Below are positions 28,452-36,116 of a DNA stretch of 36,116 nt, piece by piece. Source of the stretch: Desulfuromonadaceae bacterium. Its GTDB lineage: Bacteria; Desulfobacterota; Desulfuromonadia; Geobacterales; Pseudopelobacteraceae. The position numbers were made by a program, and so were the translations under genes. The stretch lies in NCBI GenBank assembly GCA_028686145.1, contig JAQUCQ010000002.1, forward strand, positions 1-36,116. Reading direction: 5' to 3'. The notes under the pieces are model-generated. The model saw only the letters and a list, made by a program, of their open reading frames with translations. It was not told the DNA's origin and did no database searches. The first letter of the stretch is position 1; each line of letters begins with the position of its first letter.

Positions 28452-29141
28452 ATGGTTCACCCGTTACTTTTTCTTGAGTTTTTCCGTAATTTGCTTGCTC
28501 CTCTCCACATAAGCGAAGCAAGTGTTGATGCAATCAGTTACACATGGCTGATCATCGTGCTGCTTCTCGTTCTTTCGCTTTTGACCACTGCAGCGCTCAA
28601 GACAGTTCCAAGTGGACTGCAGAACTTTATGGAAACAGTCGTCGGCGGCATTGAAACCATGATTGTCGACACAATGGGCGAACATGGCCGGCCTTTTTTC
28701 CCGTTGATTGCCACTATCGCACTTTTTGTTCTCGTATCAAACCTTATCGGTCTGATCCCCGGATTTTTCCCGCCGACTGCCAACATCAACACAACGGCTG
28801 CGTGCGCGGTAATCGTCTTTGTTTCCACTCACGTGGTAGGAATCAAGCACCATGGCCTGCACTATCTGAAACATTTCTGCGGACCTATCGCCTGGCTTGC
28901 TCCAATCATGTTCTTCATTGAAGTCATCGGCCACCTGAGCCGGCCTGTTTCACTGACACTTCGTCTTTTCGGCAATATGAACGGCCACGAACTCGTGCTG
29001 ATGATCTTTTTCGGACTGGCTCCTTTCCTTGTTCCGTTGCCGATGATGCTGATGGGTGTATTGGTTTCGTTCATTCAGGCCTTTGTATTCATGCTCTTGT
29101 CAATGATCTACATCCAGGGATCGCTGGAAGAAGCACACTAA
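28452..29141 (+). CDS. atpB: F0F1 ATP synthase subunit a
   Basis: [47 protein letters not shown] (conserved Arg region). Confidence 0.96.
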   Translation: MVHPLLFLEFFRNLLAPLHISEASVDAISYTWLIIVLLLVLSLLTTAALKTVPSGLQNFMETVVGGIETMIVDTMGEHGRPFFPLIATIALFVLVSNLIGLIPGFFPPTANINTTAACAVIVFVSTHVVGIKHHGLHYLKHFCGPIAWLAPIMFFIEVIGHLSRPVSLTLRLFGNMNGHELVLMIFFGLAPFLVPLPMMLMGVLVSFIQAFVFMLLSMIYIQGSLEEAH

Positions 29142-29201
29142 CAATTAGACATACTTACTCCTATACTGTTTAGGAGACAAAACCATACGGAGGTAGTAGA
29201 G

Positions 29202-29477
29202 ATGAGTTTTTTCACGATGTGCGTTCTGGCAGCAGGTATTGGTATGGCACTGGGCACAATTGGCACCGGCATTGGCCAGGGTCTTGCCGTTAAAAGTGCT
29301 GTTGAAGGTGTTTCCCGCAACCCCGGCGCATCCGGCAAGATCCTGACCACCATGATGATCGGTCTGGCTATGATCGAGTCCCTGGCGATCTATGCACTTG
29401 TTGTCTGCCTGATCATCCTGTTTGCTAACCCTTACAAAGATATCGCTCTTAAACTGGCTGAAACCGTTGCCAAGTAA
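29202..29477 (+). CDS. atpE: F0F1 ATP synthase subunit c
   Basis: AAGIGMALGTIGTGIGQGLAVKSAVEGVSRNPGASGKILTTMMIGLAMIESLAIYALVVCLIILFANP. RBS GGAGG. Confidence 0.97.
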   Translation: MSFFTMCVLAAGIGMALGTIGTGIGQGLAVKSAVEGVSRNPGASGKILTTMMIGLAMIESLAIYALVVCLIILFANPYKDIALKLAETVAK

Positions 29478-29499
29478 TTTTTGAGTCAGGTAACGATCG

Positions 29500-29539
29500 A
29501 ACAAGAAAGGGCATCCATATCTGGGTGCCCTTTCTTGTT
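29500..29539. terminator. Bidirectional intrinsic terminator between convergent atpE and lipoprotein genes
   Basis: Perfect 14-bp stem AACAAGAAAGGGCA / TGCCCTTTCTTGTT. Confidence 0.92.
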
Positions 29540-29566
29540 TATATATATCGACATTCATTTCAATGC

Positions 29567-30337
29567 TTATTCATCGTCTTTTAACATTCCCTGAACTTCA
29601 TTTGAAGCAGCACTTTCTGCAACAGTTCCCGATTTCAGCTTGATCAGCGCCCTTGCTGAATAGCGATACGTCACCCCCCGATCAAGGCCACTGTCAACAT
29701 ATTCGCTGTTTTCCACCGGTTCCCTGTTAAGAGGTTGATACGATTGGGTACCTGCAACGGTTGACCGATACAGATTGTAGCCAAGCAGAGTGCCCCTTAT
29801 CTGGGACGGTGAGGATATTTGAAGCTTCAGCTCTGTCGGAAGCGCTTCAAGCTTCAAGAGGGGAGCTGGTAGCGCCGCTACAACGCTCACGGCGGCTGTT
29901 TGAGTCGAAGCTCCATCTATATTACCGGTAGTAAAGGGAAGAACGTTGTATGAATAGGTATTTCCTGCACTCACATCACCGTCAATAACCACAACGAGAT
30001 TTCCATAACGCTGGGCATTAGCAGGCAGGTGTTCAATATAGAGTGTTTGAAACAATCTGTAATCGTTCATACAGGATGGGCAGACATCTGTTTGGTCAGC
30101 TTCTGTCGCCCGCCTACTGAGTTTCACACCCGCAACATCCTTCACCGGACGTCCTGCACGATTTTTGTCAGGGATCATAAACTGAAGCTTTATGGCAGAA
30201 CCGCTCTGTTGGGCGGTAACAGCAGCAGGAGCTGCAGGCACCAGCATGTCGGGATAAATCAGCGGCCCTTTCCTGCCACAGCCTGATGCAACTATAGACA
30301 ATCCAACAACCAGAGCCGTTCGCTCAACTCCATTCAT
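29567..30337 (-). CDS. LptM-like/fibronectin-type-III-like lipoprotein
   Basis: Lipobox-like VASGC followed by CGRKGPLIYPD (LptM/YifL-type signature), then a beta-rich region with CPSC. 4-bp overlap with the gspB-like stop. Confidence 0.65.
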   Translation of the reverse strand: MNGVERTALVVGLSIVASGCGRKGPLIYPDMLVPAAPAAVTAQQSGSAIKLQFMIPDKNRAGRPVKDVAGVKLSRRATEADQTDVCPSCMNDYRLFQTLYIEHLPANAQRYGNLVVVIDGDVSAGNTYSYNVLPFTTGNIDGASTQTAAVSVVAALPAPLLKLEALPTELKLQISSPSQIRGTLLGYNLYRSTVAGTQSYQPLNREPVENSEYVDSGLDRGVTYRYSARALIKLKSGTVAESAASNEVQGMLKDDE

Positions 30338-31035
30338 CGTTTTACCTCTGCCGGCACTAGCGCGCCAAGCTTTATCTCAAAGGTCCCGGCAGCGGACGAG
30401 AATCGAACCACATTTTCCTGAATAGCAGTAATTTTGGCACCCGAAACGATATCACCTTCTTTAAGCAGAAAACCGTTGATAACGGCTCTTCGTGCGGCAC
30501 GCGCCTCCTGCCAGGCAATTCCGGACAATTTGATATCGGCAGGCGCCGGTACCAATGCAACCGTTTGTTGTGGCGGCGGGGTTGATTCCACGTTTACTTG
30601 TCTTTTTGATCGTCGCTCTTGCCGGACAAAAGTGTCATCATCCGAAATTGTTTCTGTGCTTTTTTTCACCGTACGAACAGGAGCCGGAACAGGTGGGGTT
30701 GCGTGAGATGCGGAAACCGAGGATGATTGAGCCTGAGCCGGCACCTGAATGACCGGGACTTTCGCAGGTTTCACGACAGCAACAAGCGGAGGAGTGGCAG
30801 GTCGAGTAGCCGCAGTATTTTTTTTACTGTCCCCCCGTAGAAGAAACCAGGTTCCTGCACATGTTAGCAACGACGCCACAACAACAAGAACAACAATCTT
30901 CCAGATTCCGGATCGAGGTGGTGATTGTTTCAGCTCTTTAAAGAGATCACCAGTAATATTGATTTTCCCTCCCGGAAGAACTTTTTTATTCTTTTCATGT
31001 TCAACTTTTTTTAAAGCATCGAGAATATAACTCAT
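30334..31035 (-). CDS. gspB: GspB-like general secretion pathway protein
   Basis: MSYILDALKKVEHEK N-terminus, single TM, Pro/Ala/Thr-rich linker, C-terminal LSGIAWQEARAARRAVINGFLLKEGDIVSGAKITAIQENVVRF (GspB C-terminal domain). Confidence 0.85.
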   Translation of the reverse strand: MSYILDALKKVEHEKNKKVLPGGKINITGDLFKELKQSPPRSGIWKIVVLVVVASLLTCAGTWFLLRGDSKKNTAATRPATPPLVAVVKPAKVPVIQVPAQAQSSSVSASHATPPVPAPVRTVKKSTETISDDDTFVRQERRSKRQVNVESTPPPQQTVALVPAPADIKLSGIAWQEARAARRAVINGFLLKEGDIVSGAKITAIQENVVRFSSAAGTFEIKLGALVPAEVKR

Positions 31036-31044
31036 ACAGTCAGA

Positions 31045-31908
31045 TCACTTTCCGGCAAACAGCCTATGGGAAATACGGGACCAGAGCCCTTTACGCTCTT
31101 CCGCCGGTTGAAGCTCCGCGATAACCTCCGCAGCAATTGCAGGAGAAACTGACAACATCTCACAGGTCCACGCCATAACCAGCGCCTGTTCACACGCAAC
31201 ATTTATCAACCGGGGGATGCCGCGTGAAAAACGATAGATACGCGTGACAGCCCCCCGCGAGAAAATCTCAGGAATGCGGCTGCCGGACATCTTAAGACGG
31301 TGGTTGATGTATTGAAACGTATCTTCAAGCTTCATCGACGTAAGCCTGCAGCGTACAGTGATGCGCTGGTTGAGCTGACGCAAATCATGGCGCTGGAGGA
31401 CATCATTCAACTCTGGTTGTCCGGCAAGTATAATCTGGATCAACTTGTCCCGCTCTGTTTCCAGATTAGAGATCATGCGCACCTGTTCCAACACGTCCGG
31501 TTCAAGATTCTGCGCTTCATCGATCACAAGAACAACCGTCCGTCCGGCATGATTTTGTTCAATCAGAAAATTGTTGAGTGCATCAAGATACCCAAATCGA
31601 TTTTTTTCTCCGGCTTCAATACCAAACTCCCGGCAAATGCCAGCCAAAAGCTGTTCTCCTGACATACAAGGATTAAAAATAAGTGCGCATGTATACCTGT
31701 TTGGGTCGAGTTGAGTTAACAGAGTGCGGAGCATCGTGGTCTTACCGGTTCCAACTTCGCCGGTCAAGGAGATAAAGCCGGCATGACTATCAACGCCATA
31801 CAGTAAGCGGGCAAAAGCTTCGCGATGAATGCTGCTCAAAAACACAAAATGTGGATTTGGTGTAATTGTGAATGGTTTTTCTGAAAAACCGAAAAAATCA
31901 CAATACAT
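31045..31908 (-). CDS. gspA: GspA/ExeA-family AAA ATPase
   Basis: MYCDFFGFSEKPFTITPNPHFVFLSSIHREAFARLLYG, Walker A GEVGTGKTT, Walker B VVLVIDEAQNL, LAGQPEL. Confidence 0.9.
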   Translation of the reverse strand: MYCDFFGFSEKPFTITPNPHFVFLSSIHREAFARLLYGVDSHAGFISLTGEVGTGKTTMLRTLLTQLDPNRYTCALIFNPCMSGEQLLAGICREFGIEAGEKNRFGYLDALNNFLIEQNHAGRTVVLVIDEAQNLEPDVLEQVRMISNLETERDKLIQIILAGQPELNDVLQRHDLRQLNQRITVRCRLTSMKLEDTFQYINHRLKMSGSRIPEIFSRGAVTRIYRFSRGIPRLINVACEQALVMAWTCEMLSVSPAIAAEVIAELQPAEERKGLWSRISHRLFAGK

Positions 31909-31914
31909 GGTGAA

Positions 31915-33291
31915 TCAGTTTCCCGCTCGCACGTTCTGGATTTCACTCCATACACGCTCACGAGCCGTTCCACCCGGAACATTACGGGCATTGACACTTG
32001 CTTCGACGGTACAGCATTCAAATATATCGGTATCGATTTTTCCTGAAAAAAGCTGCCACTCAGCCAACGAAAGGTCGACAATATCCATCTGGTTTTCGAC
32101 ACAGTATGCTACCGCTCTGCCGACCGCCTCATGGGCGTCGCGAAAGGCAAGCCCCTTGCGCACAAGATAGTCGGCAACGTCCGTTGCAGTAGAGAACCCC
32201 TGCCCAGCGGCCTTACGCATATTTTCAGTGTTGACGCGCATCTCACGGATCATATCTGCAAAAATTTTGAGGCTCCCCTTCAGTGTGTCAATCGTATCAA
32301 AGAGCGGCTCCTTATCTTCCTGCATATCCTTGTTGTAAGCAAGCGGCAGAGCCTTCATGGTTGTCAACAACGCCATCAGATTTCCATACACCCGGCCGGT
32401 TTTCCCCCTAACCAGTTCCGGCACATCCGGATTCTTTTTCTGAGGCATGATAGACGAACCGGTGCAGAAGCCATCTGATAACTCAATAAATTGAAACGCA
32501 CTTGTAGACCAGATAATCAACTCTTCAGAAAACCGGGACAGATGCATCATTACAATGGAAGCATCCGCCAAGAACTCAATAGCAAAATCCCGGTCGGAGA
32601 CAGCATCCAGCGAATTGTGGGTAATCGCTTGAAAACCAAGCTGTTCGGCAACATAGTCCCGATCGATCGGGAATGTTGTGCCGGCCAGCGCTCCAGCACC
32701 TAACGGCAGGACATTCACCCGTTTCAGGCAATCATCAAGACGCCCCTTATCACGCTTGAACATCTCGACATACGCCATCAGATGGTGCGCGAACAGGATC
32801 GGCTGGGCGGTCTGCATATGGGTGAACCCGGGCATAAGCGTATCCAGATTAGCTTCGGCCTGGTTCAACAAGGCATCGATCAGCAGGTCGAGGTAGCTTG
32901 TAATCTCAACAATTTCATCCCGCAGATAGAGCCGAATATCCAGCGCCACCTGATCATTTCGTGACCGCCCGGTGTGCAAACGTTTCCCCGCTTCACCGAT
33001 GGCACCAGAGAGACGGGCTTCGATATTCATATGAATATCTTCTAAACCAATGGAAAAATCAAACTCACCCGCTTCAATCTGCGCCAGGATTTTCTGCAAT
33101 CCATGGACAATCTGTTCCACATCTTCCAGCGGGATGATCTCCTGTTTGCCCAACATCCGGGCATGAGCGATGGAGCCGCGTATATCCTGATGATAGAGGC
33201 GTTTGTCGAAGTCGATGGACGCGGTGAACTCCTCCACAAATTTATCAGTGGGCTGGGTGAAACGCCCGCCCCAGAGTTTATCTTTTGACAT
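31915..33291 (-). CDS. argH: Argininosuccinate lyase
   Basis: [69 protein letters not shown]. Start at 33291. Confidence 0.97.
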   Translation of the reverse strand: MSKDKLWGGRFTQPTDKFVEEFTASIDFDKRLYHQDIRGSIAHARMLGKQEIIPLEDVEQIVHGLQKILAQIEAGEFDFSIGLEDIHMNIEARLSGAIGEAGKRLHTGRSRNDQVALDIRLYLRDEIVEITSYLDLLIDALLNQAEANLDTLMPGFTHMQTAQPILFAHHLMAYVEMFKRDKGRLDDCLKRVNVLPLGAGALAGTTFPIDRDYVAEQLGFQAITHNSLDAVSDRDFAIEFLADASIVMMHLSRFSEELIIWSTSAFQFIELSDGFCTGSSIMPQKKNPDVPELVRGKTGRVYGNLMALLTTMKALPLAYNKDMQEDKEPLFDTIDTLKGSLKIFADMIREMRVNTENMRKAAGQGFSTATDVADYLVRKGLAFRDAHEAVGRAVAYCVENQMDIVDLSLAEWQLFSGKIDTDIFECCTVEASVNARNVPGGTARERVWSEIQNVRAGN

Positions 33292-33421
33292 ACTTATCTC
33301 CTGACGTTGAAAAACGGGATACGTGCTTAATGGCATTAATTTACTGCCGGAATAGGTATAAATTCCTTCAACTCACTATACAGTTGGTGCGAAACATCTG
33401 GGATTTTATCGCCATGCTGCC

Positions 33422-34591
33422 TTAGGTGTCTGTAATTCGTTCTATTTCGTACTCTGCCACTGGTTCATCAACTGTGATCTTGCGCCACGCACCGGACTCA
33501 TCAACTGCCATGATGGCATGAACCTTGAGCGGAACACGCGTAGTACGCGGGTCAATCTCGTGCTGCGGAGGCAAGTTGAAATAGAGTAGTCTCGTTCCCT
33601 TGCTGAAACGCAATCGGCAGACTGGCGCACCACCAAAATCATCAGTAGCAAACTCCGAGAAGCTGACCTGCGCCAAACGATGATTATGATTGATCACCAC
33701 ATATGAATTGCCAAAAGCATGCTCCGCAGGAGAATTTTCGATCCTGCTCTCCTCCGACGCGTTGCCGAAGACGGTTACCGTCTCTCGTACCCCCGGAGTA
33801 TCCTCCAGATATTCACCGTAAAAGCCATTGATCACGTCTCGATATGCACGATGTTCCGGTTTGGGATTGCACTGGATCACAAACAGGGCATCCAAACCCT
33901 GTCGGGTTGTAAAAAAGAGCTTGTTGGCATGGTCGATAATCTGCCGTATATTCGATGTATAAAGGTCACGATACAGGTAATCAAGACAGATGATGGCCAT
34001 GAAATTGAAGCACGACGGACGACAGCGCAACAAGTAAAAATGCCTGCCCCGGTACAGGTCATGAAATGTGTCAATGTACTCCTCGCCGTGGAAGGGGTGG
34101 CTCTTTGCCTCAAGAAAAACCCGCAACCGGCCGTCAGCTTCCTTTACGGCGACACAGCACCAATTCACCGGCATATTCAACACATCGCCCGAATCGATAT
34201 CGTGATCAACCAATTCGATCGCCTCGGCATTATCCGCGCGGAAACGTTCCAGCAGGGCACGGTATTCACACAGTCGAATATGTTCAAGGCCAAAGACCGT
34301 TACCGTATTCGGGTGAAATCGCTGTTCAATTGCTGCCAGTATATCGTCAAAGCGGGAAGCCGGTAGGCTTGATTCCGGAAACAGCAGAAAATGTAGCTTC
34401 TTCAGGTTTCCTTCCCCGGAAGCTACCAGATCCAGGACCGAACTGACCAGACGCCACTTCTCTTCAGGGTCGACCAGACAGAAACCGATATCCGATCGCT
34501 TGAGATGATTAGGAATCTGGGCAACCATACAGTGGAGGTGATGTCCCAGGGGGAATGCAAGATTTACTTTTTTATCAATGATTTCAGGCAT
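33422..34591 (-). CDS. Nitrilase/carbon-nitrogen-hydrolase-like protein, function unknown; 3' end possibly frameshifted
   Basis: Ordered motifs resembling the nitrilase Glu-Lys-Cys triad: LHFLLFPESSLP, FLEAKSHPF, FMAIICLDYLYRDLY. 8-nt overlap with the NUDIX gene. Confidence 0.6.
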   Translation of the reverse strand: MPEIIDKKVNLAFPLGHHLHCMVAQIPNHLKRSDIGFCLVDPEEKWRLVSSVLDLVASGEGNLKKLHFLLFPESSLPASRFDDILAAIEQRFHPNTVTVFGLEHIRLCEYRALLERFRADNAEAIELVDHDIDSGDVLNMPVNWCCVAVKEADGRLRVFLEAKSHPFHGEEYIDTFHDLYRGRHFYLLRCRPSCFNFMAIICLDYLYRDLYTSNIRQIIDHANKLFFTTRQGLDALFVIQCNPKPEHRAYRDVINGFYGEYLEDTPGVRETVTVFGNASEESRIENSPAEHAFGNSYVVINHNHRLAQVSFSEFATDDFGGAPVCRLRFSKGTRLLYFNLPPQHEIDPRTTRVPLKVHAIMAVDESGAWRKITVDEPVAEYEIERITDT

Positions 34592-35045
34592 CAACGTCGT
34601 TCAATATATTGTGTGAAGAAAGTTCCGGAAACACCTTCCCCAGAATATACCGTGCACCGGCGGGCATGGCATAGCCGTCCAGTTCCTGCCGGGGAACCCA
34701 TACAGCCTCGGCAACTTCATCCTCATTGTGGACGACATCGCAATAGAGGGGACGACAGCGGTAATAGAGGATCACAAAGTGACAATTTTCCTCCCCCGGG
34801 GTAAGGTGTTCGAAAACGTCAATCAAACCTTTGATATCTATTTCCAGCCCCACCTCTTCATGCACTTCCCGCTTCAGAGCCTCAAGAATCGGTTCACCAA
34901 GATCAATCTTGCCGCCCGGCATAACCCACAGATCCAAGAAAGGTGGGATGCTCCGCCTGGTCAGGAGCACCCGCCCGTCGTCATCCACGATCACCGCCAC
35001 AACCGAGGTGACGATGTGTTCTTTTTTGTAGCGCTTCTTCGTCAA
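34584..35045 (-). CDS. NUDIX hydrolase (apparent TTG start)
   Basis: Perfect NUDIX box GKIDLGEPILEALKREVHEEVGL (GX5EX7REUXEEXGU). Confidence 0.92.
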   Translation of the reverse strand: MTKKRYKKEHIVTSVVAVIVDDDGRVLLTRRSIPPFLDLWVMPGGKIDLGEPILEALKREVHEEVGLEIDIKGLIDVFEHLTPGEENCHFVILYYRCRPLYCDVVHNEDEVAEAVWVPRQELDGYAMPAGARYILGKVFPELSSHNILNDVDA

Positions 35046-35048
35046 TCC

Positions 35049-36116
35049 TTATTTCTTCCTGTTGGCATGCATCAGCGAGCGGATGCGCAGGCGCAGTGAA
35101 TTGATCTTGATAAAGCCTTCGGCGTCGGCCTGGTTGAAAACCTGATCTTTTTCAAAAGTGGCAAAATCCAGATTAAAGAGCGAATCGCTCTCCGACTTGC
35201 GCCCAACAGTGCGGCAGAGCCCTTTGTAGAGCTTGACTCGGGCCACGCCATTGACGCATTTCTGGGAATCATCAATCAACGTCTGCAGCATCTGGCGCTC
35301 GGGAGAAAACCAATATCCGGCATATATCTGCTTGGCATATTCGGGAATCAGCCCGTCTCGGATACGCAGGACTTCCCGGTCCATGGTAATCTGCTCAACC
35401 GCCGAATGGGCCTCACGCAGGATGGTGCCGCCGGGAGTCTCGTAGACGCCACGCGACTTCATGCCGACCGAACGGTTTTCCAGCAGGTCAACCCGGCCAA
35501 CGCCGTGCTGTCCGCCGATGTAGTTCAGGTGCGCCAGCAGCTGGGCAGGTGTCATTTTCTCGCCATCCACCGCAACGGCGTTGCCGTTTTTGAACTCGAC
35601 CTCCACATACTGCGGCTTGTCGGGGGCTTCCTCCGGCGATTTGGTCAGTACGTACATTTCCTCGGGCGCTTCAGCCCAGGTGTCTTCCAGAATGCCACCC
35701 TCGAAGGAAATATGCAGCATGTTACGGTCCGATGACCAGGGACGTTTCTGGATAGTCGGAATCGGAATATCATTTTTTTGAGCATACTCAATCAGCGCCT
35801 GGCGACTGTTCAGATCCCACTCGCGCCAAGGCGCCACGACCTTGATGGCCGGATCAAAATGATAATAGGCCAGCTCAAAACGCACCTGATCGTTGCCTTT
35901 CCCGGTGGCACCATGGGAGACGGCATCGCAATTTTCCATAGCGGCAATTTCCATCTGACGCTTGGCGATCAGCGGACGGGCAATGGAAGTACCCAACAGA
36001 TAGTGCCCTTCGTAAATGGCATTGGCGCGGAACATCGGATAGACGAAATCGCGCACGAACTCTTCTTTCAGGTCGTCGATATAGACTTTATCGGCGCCGG
36101 TGGCCAAGGCTTTCTC
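35049..36116 (-). CDS. argG: Argininosuccinate synthase, 5' end truncated by window edge
   Basis: [76 protein letters not shown]. The frame stays open through the window edge ([15 protein letters not shown]). Confidence 0.96.
   Translation of the reverse strand, partial: EKALATGADKVYIDDLKEEFVRDFVYPMFRANAIYEGHYLLGTSIARPLIAKRQMEIAAMENCDAVSHGATGKGNDQVRFELAYYHFDPAIKVVAPWREWDLNSRQALIEYAQKNDIPIPTIQKRPWSSDRNMLHISFEGGILEDTWAEAPEEMYVLTKSPEEAPDKPQYVEVEFKNGNAVAVDGEKMTPAQLLAHLNYIGGQHGVGRVDLLENRSVGMKSRGVYETPGGTILREAHSAVEQITMDREVLRIRDGLIPEYAKQIYAGYWFSPERQMLQTLIDDSQKCVNGVARVKLYKGLCRTVGRKSESDSLFNLDFATFEKDQVFNQADAEGFIKINSLRLRIRSLMHANRKK

Noticed and set aside
33719-34446. Plus-strand ORFs of 215 and 126 aa
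   Set aside because: Antisense to the nitrilase-like gene. The minus-strand frame has conserved-looking motifs and translational coupling.
1-36116. CRISPR arrays, tRNA/rRNA genes, transposons, prophage or toxin-antitoxin loci
   Set aside because: No regularly spaced repeats, cloverleaf sequences, transposase/integrase motifs or terminal repeats were recognised. The window is mostly housekeeping operons.

Overview
The window is an ordinary chromosomal segment whose gene content and order suggest a Geobacter-like Desulfuromonadota bacterium. That assignment is inference; there is no rRNA in the window. No tRNA, rRNA, CRISPR array, transposase or phage gene was recognised. On the minus strand, from left: rsmE (truncated), prmA, an octaheme tetrathionate-reductase-family cytochrome c, two small membrane or secreted proteins, an EAL-HDOD protein, a REC-HD-GYP response regulator, a zinc-ribbon rhomboid protease, an NCS2 purine permease, hpt and prmC. 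These are followed by a complete 14-gene nuoA-N complex I operon. On the plus strand: hemL and a small F0 ATP synthase operon (atpZ-like, atpI, atpB, atpE). Back on the minus strand is an arginine operon containing argG (truncated), a NUDIX hydrolase, a nitrilase-like protein, argH, gspA/exeA-like, gspB-like and an LptM-like lipoprotein. The most interesting non-coding signal is a GEMM-I (c-di-GMP-I) type riboswitch with promoter, terminator and a possible antiterminator pairing, upstream of the HD-GYP gene. The most interesting coding signals are the nitrilase-like/NUDIX pair between argG and argH, with evidence that the nitrilase-like gene is frameshifted near its 3' end, a repeat-bearing NuoM C-terminal tail, and a NuoF N-terminal 2Fe-2S domain missing one canonical cysteine.
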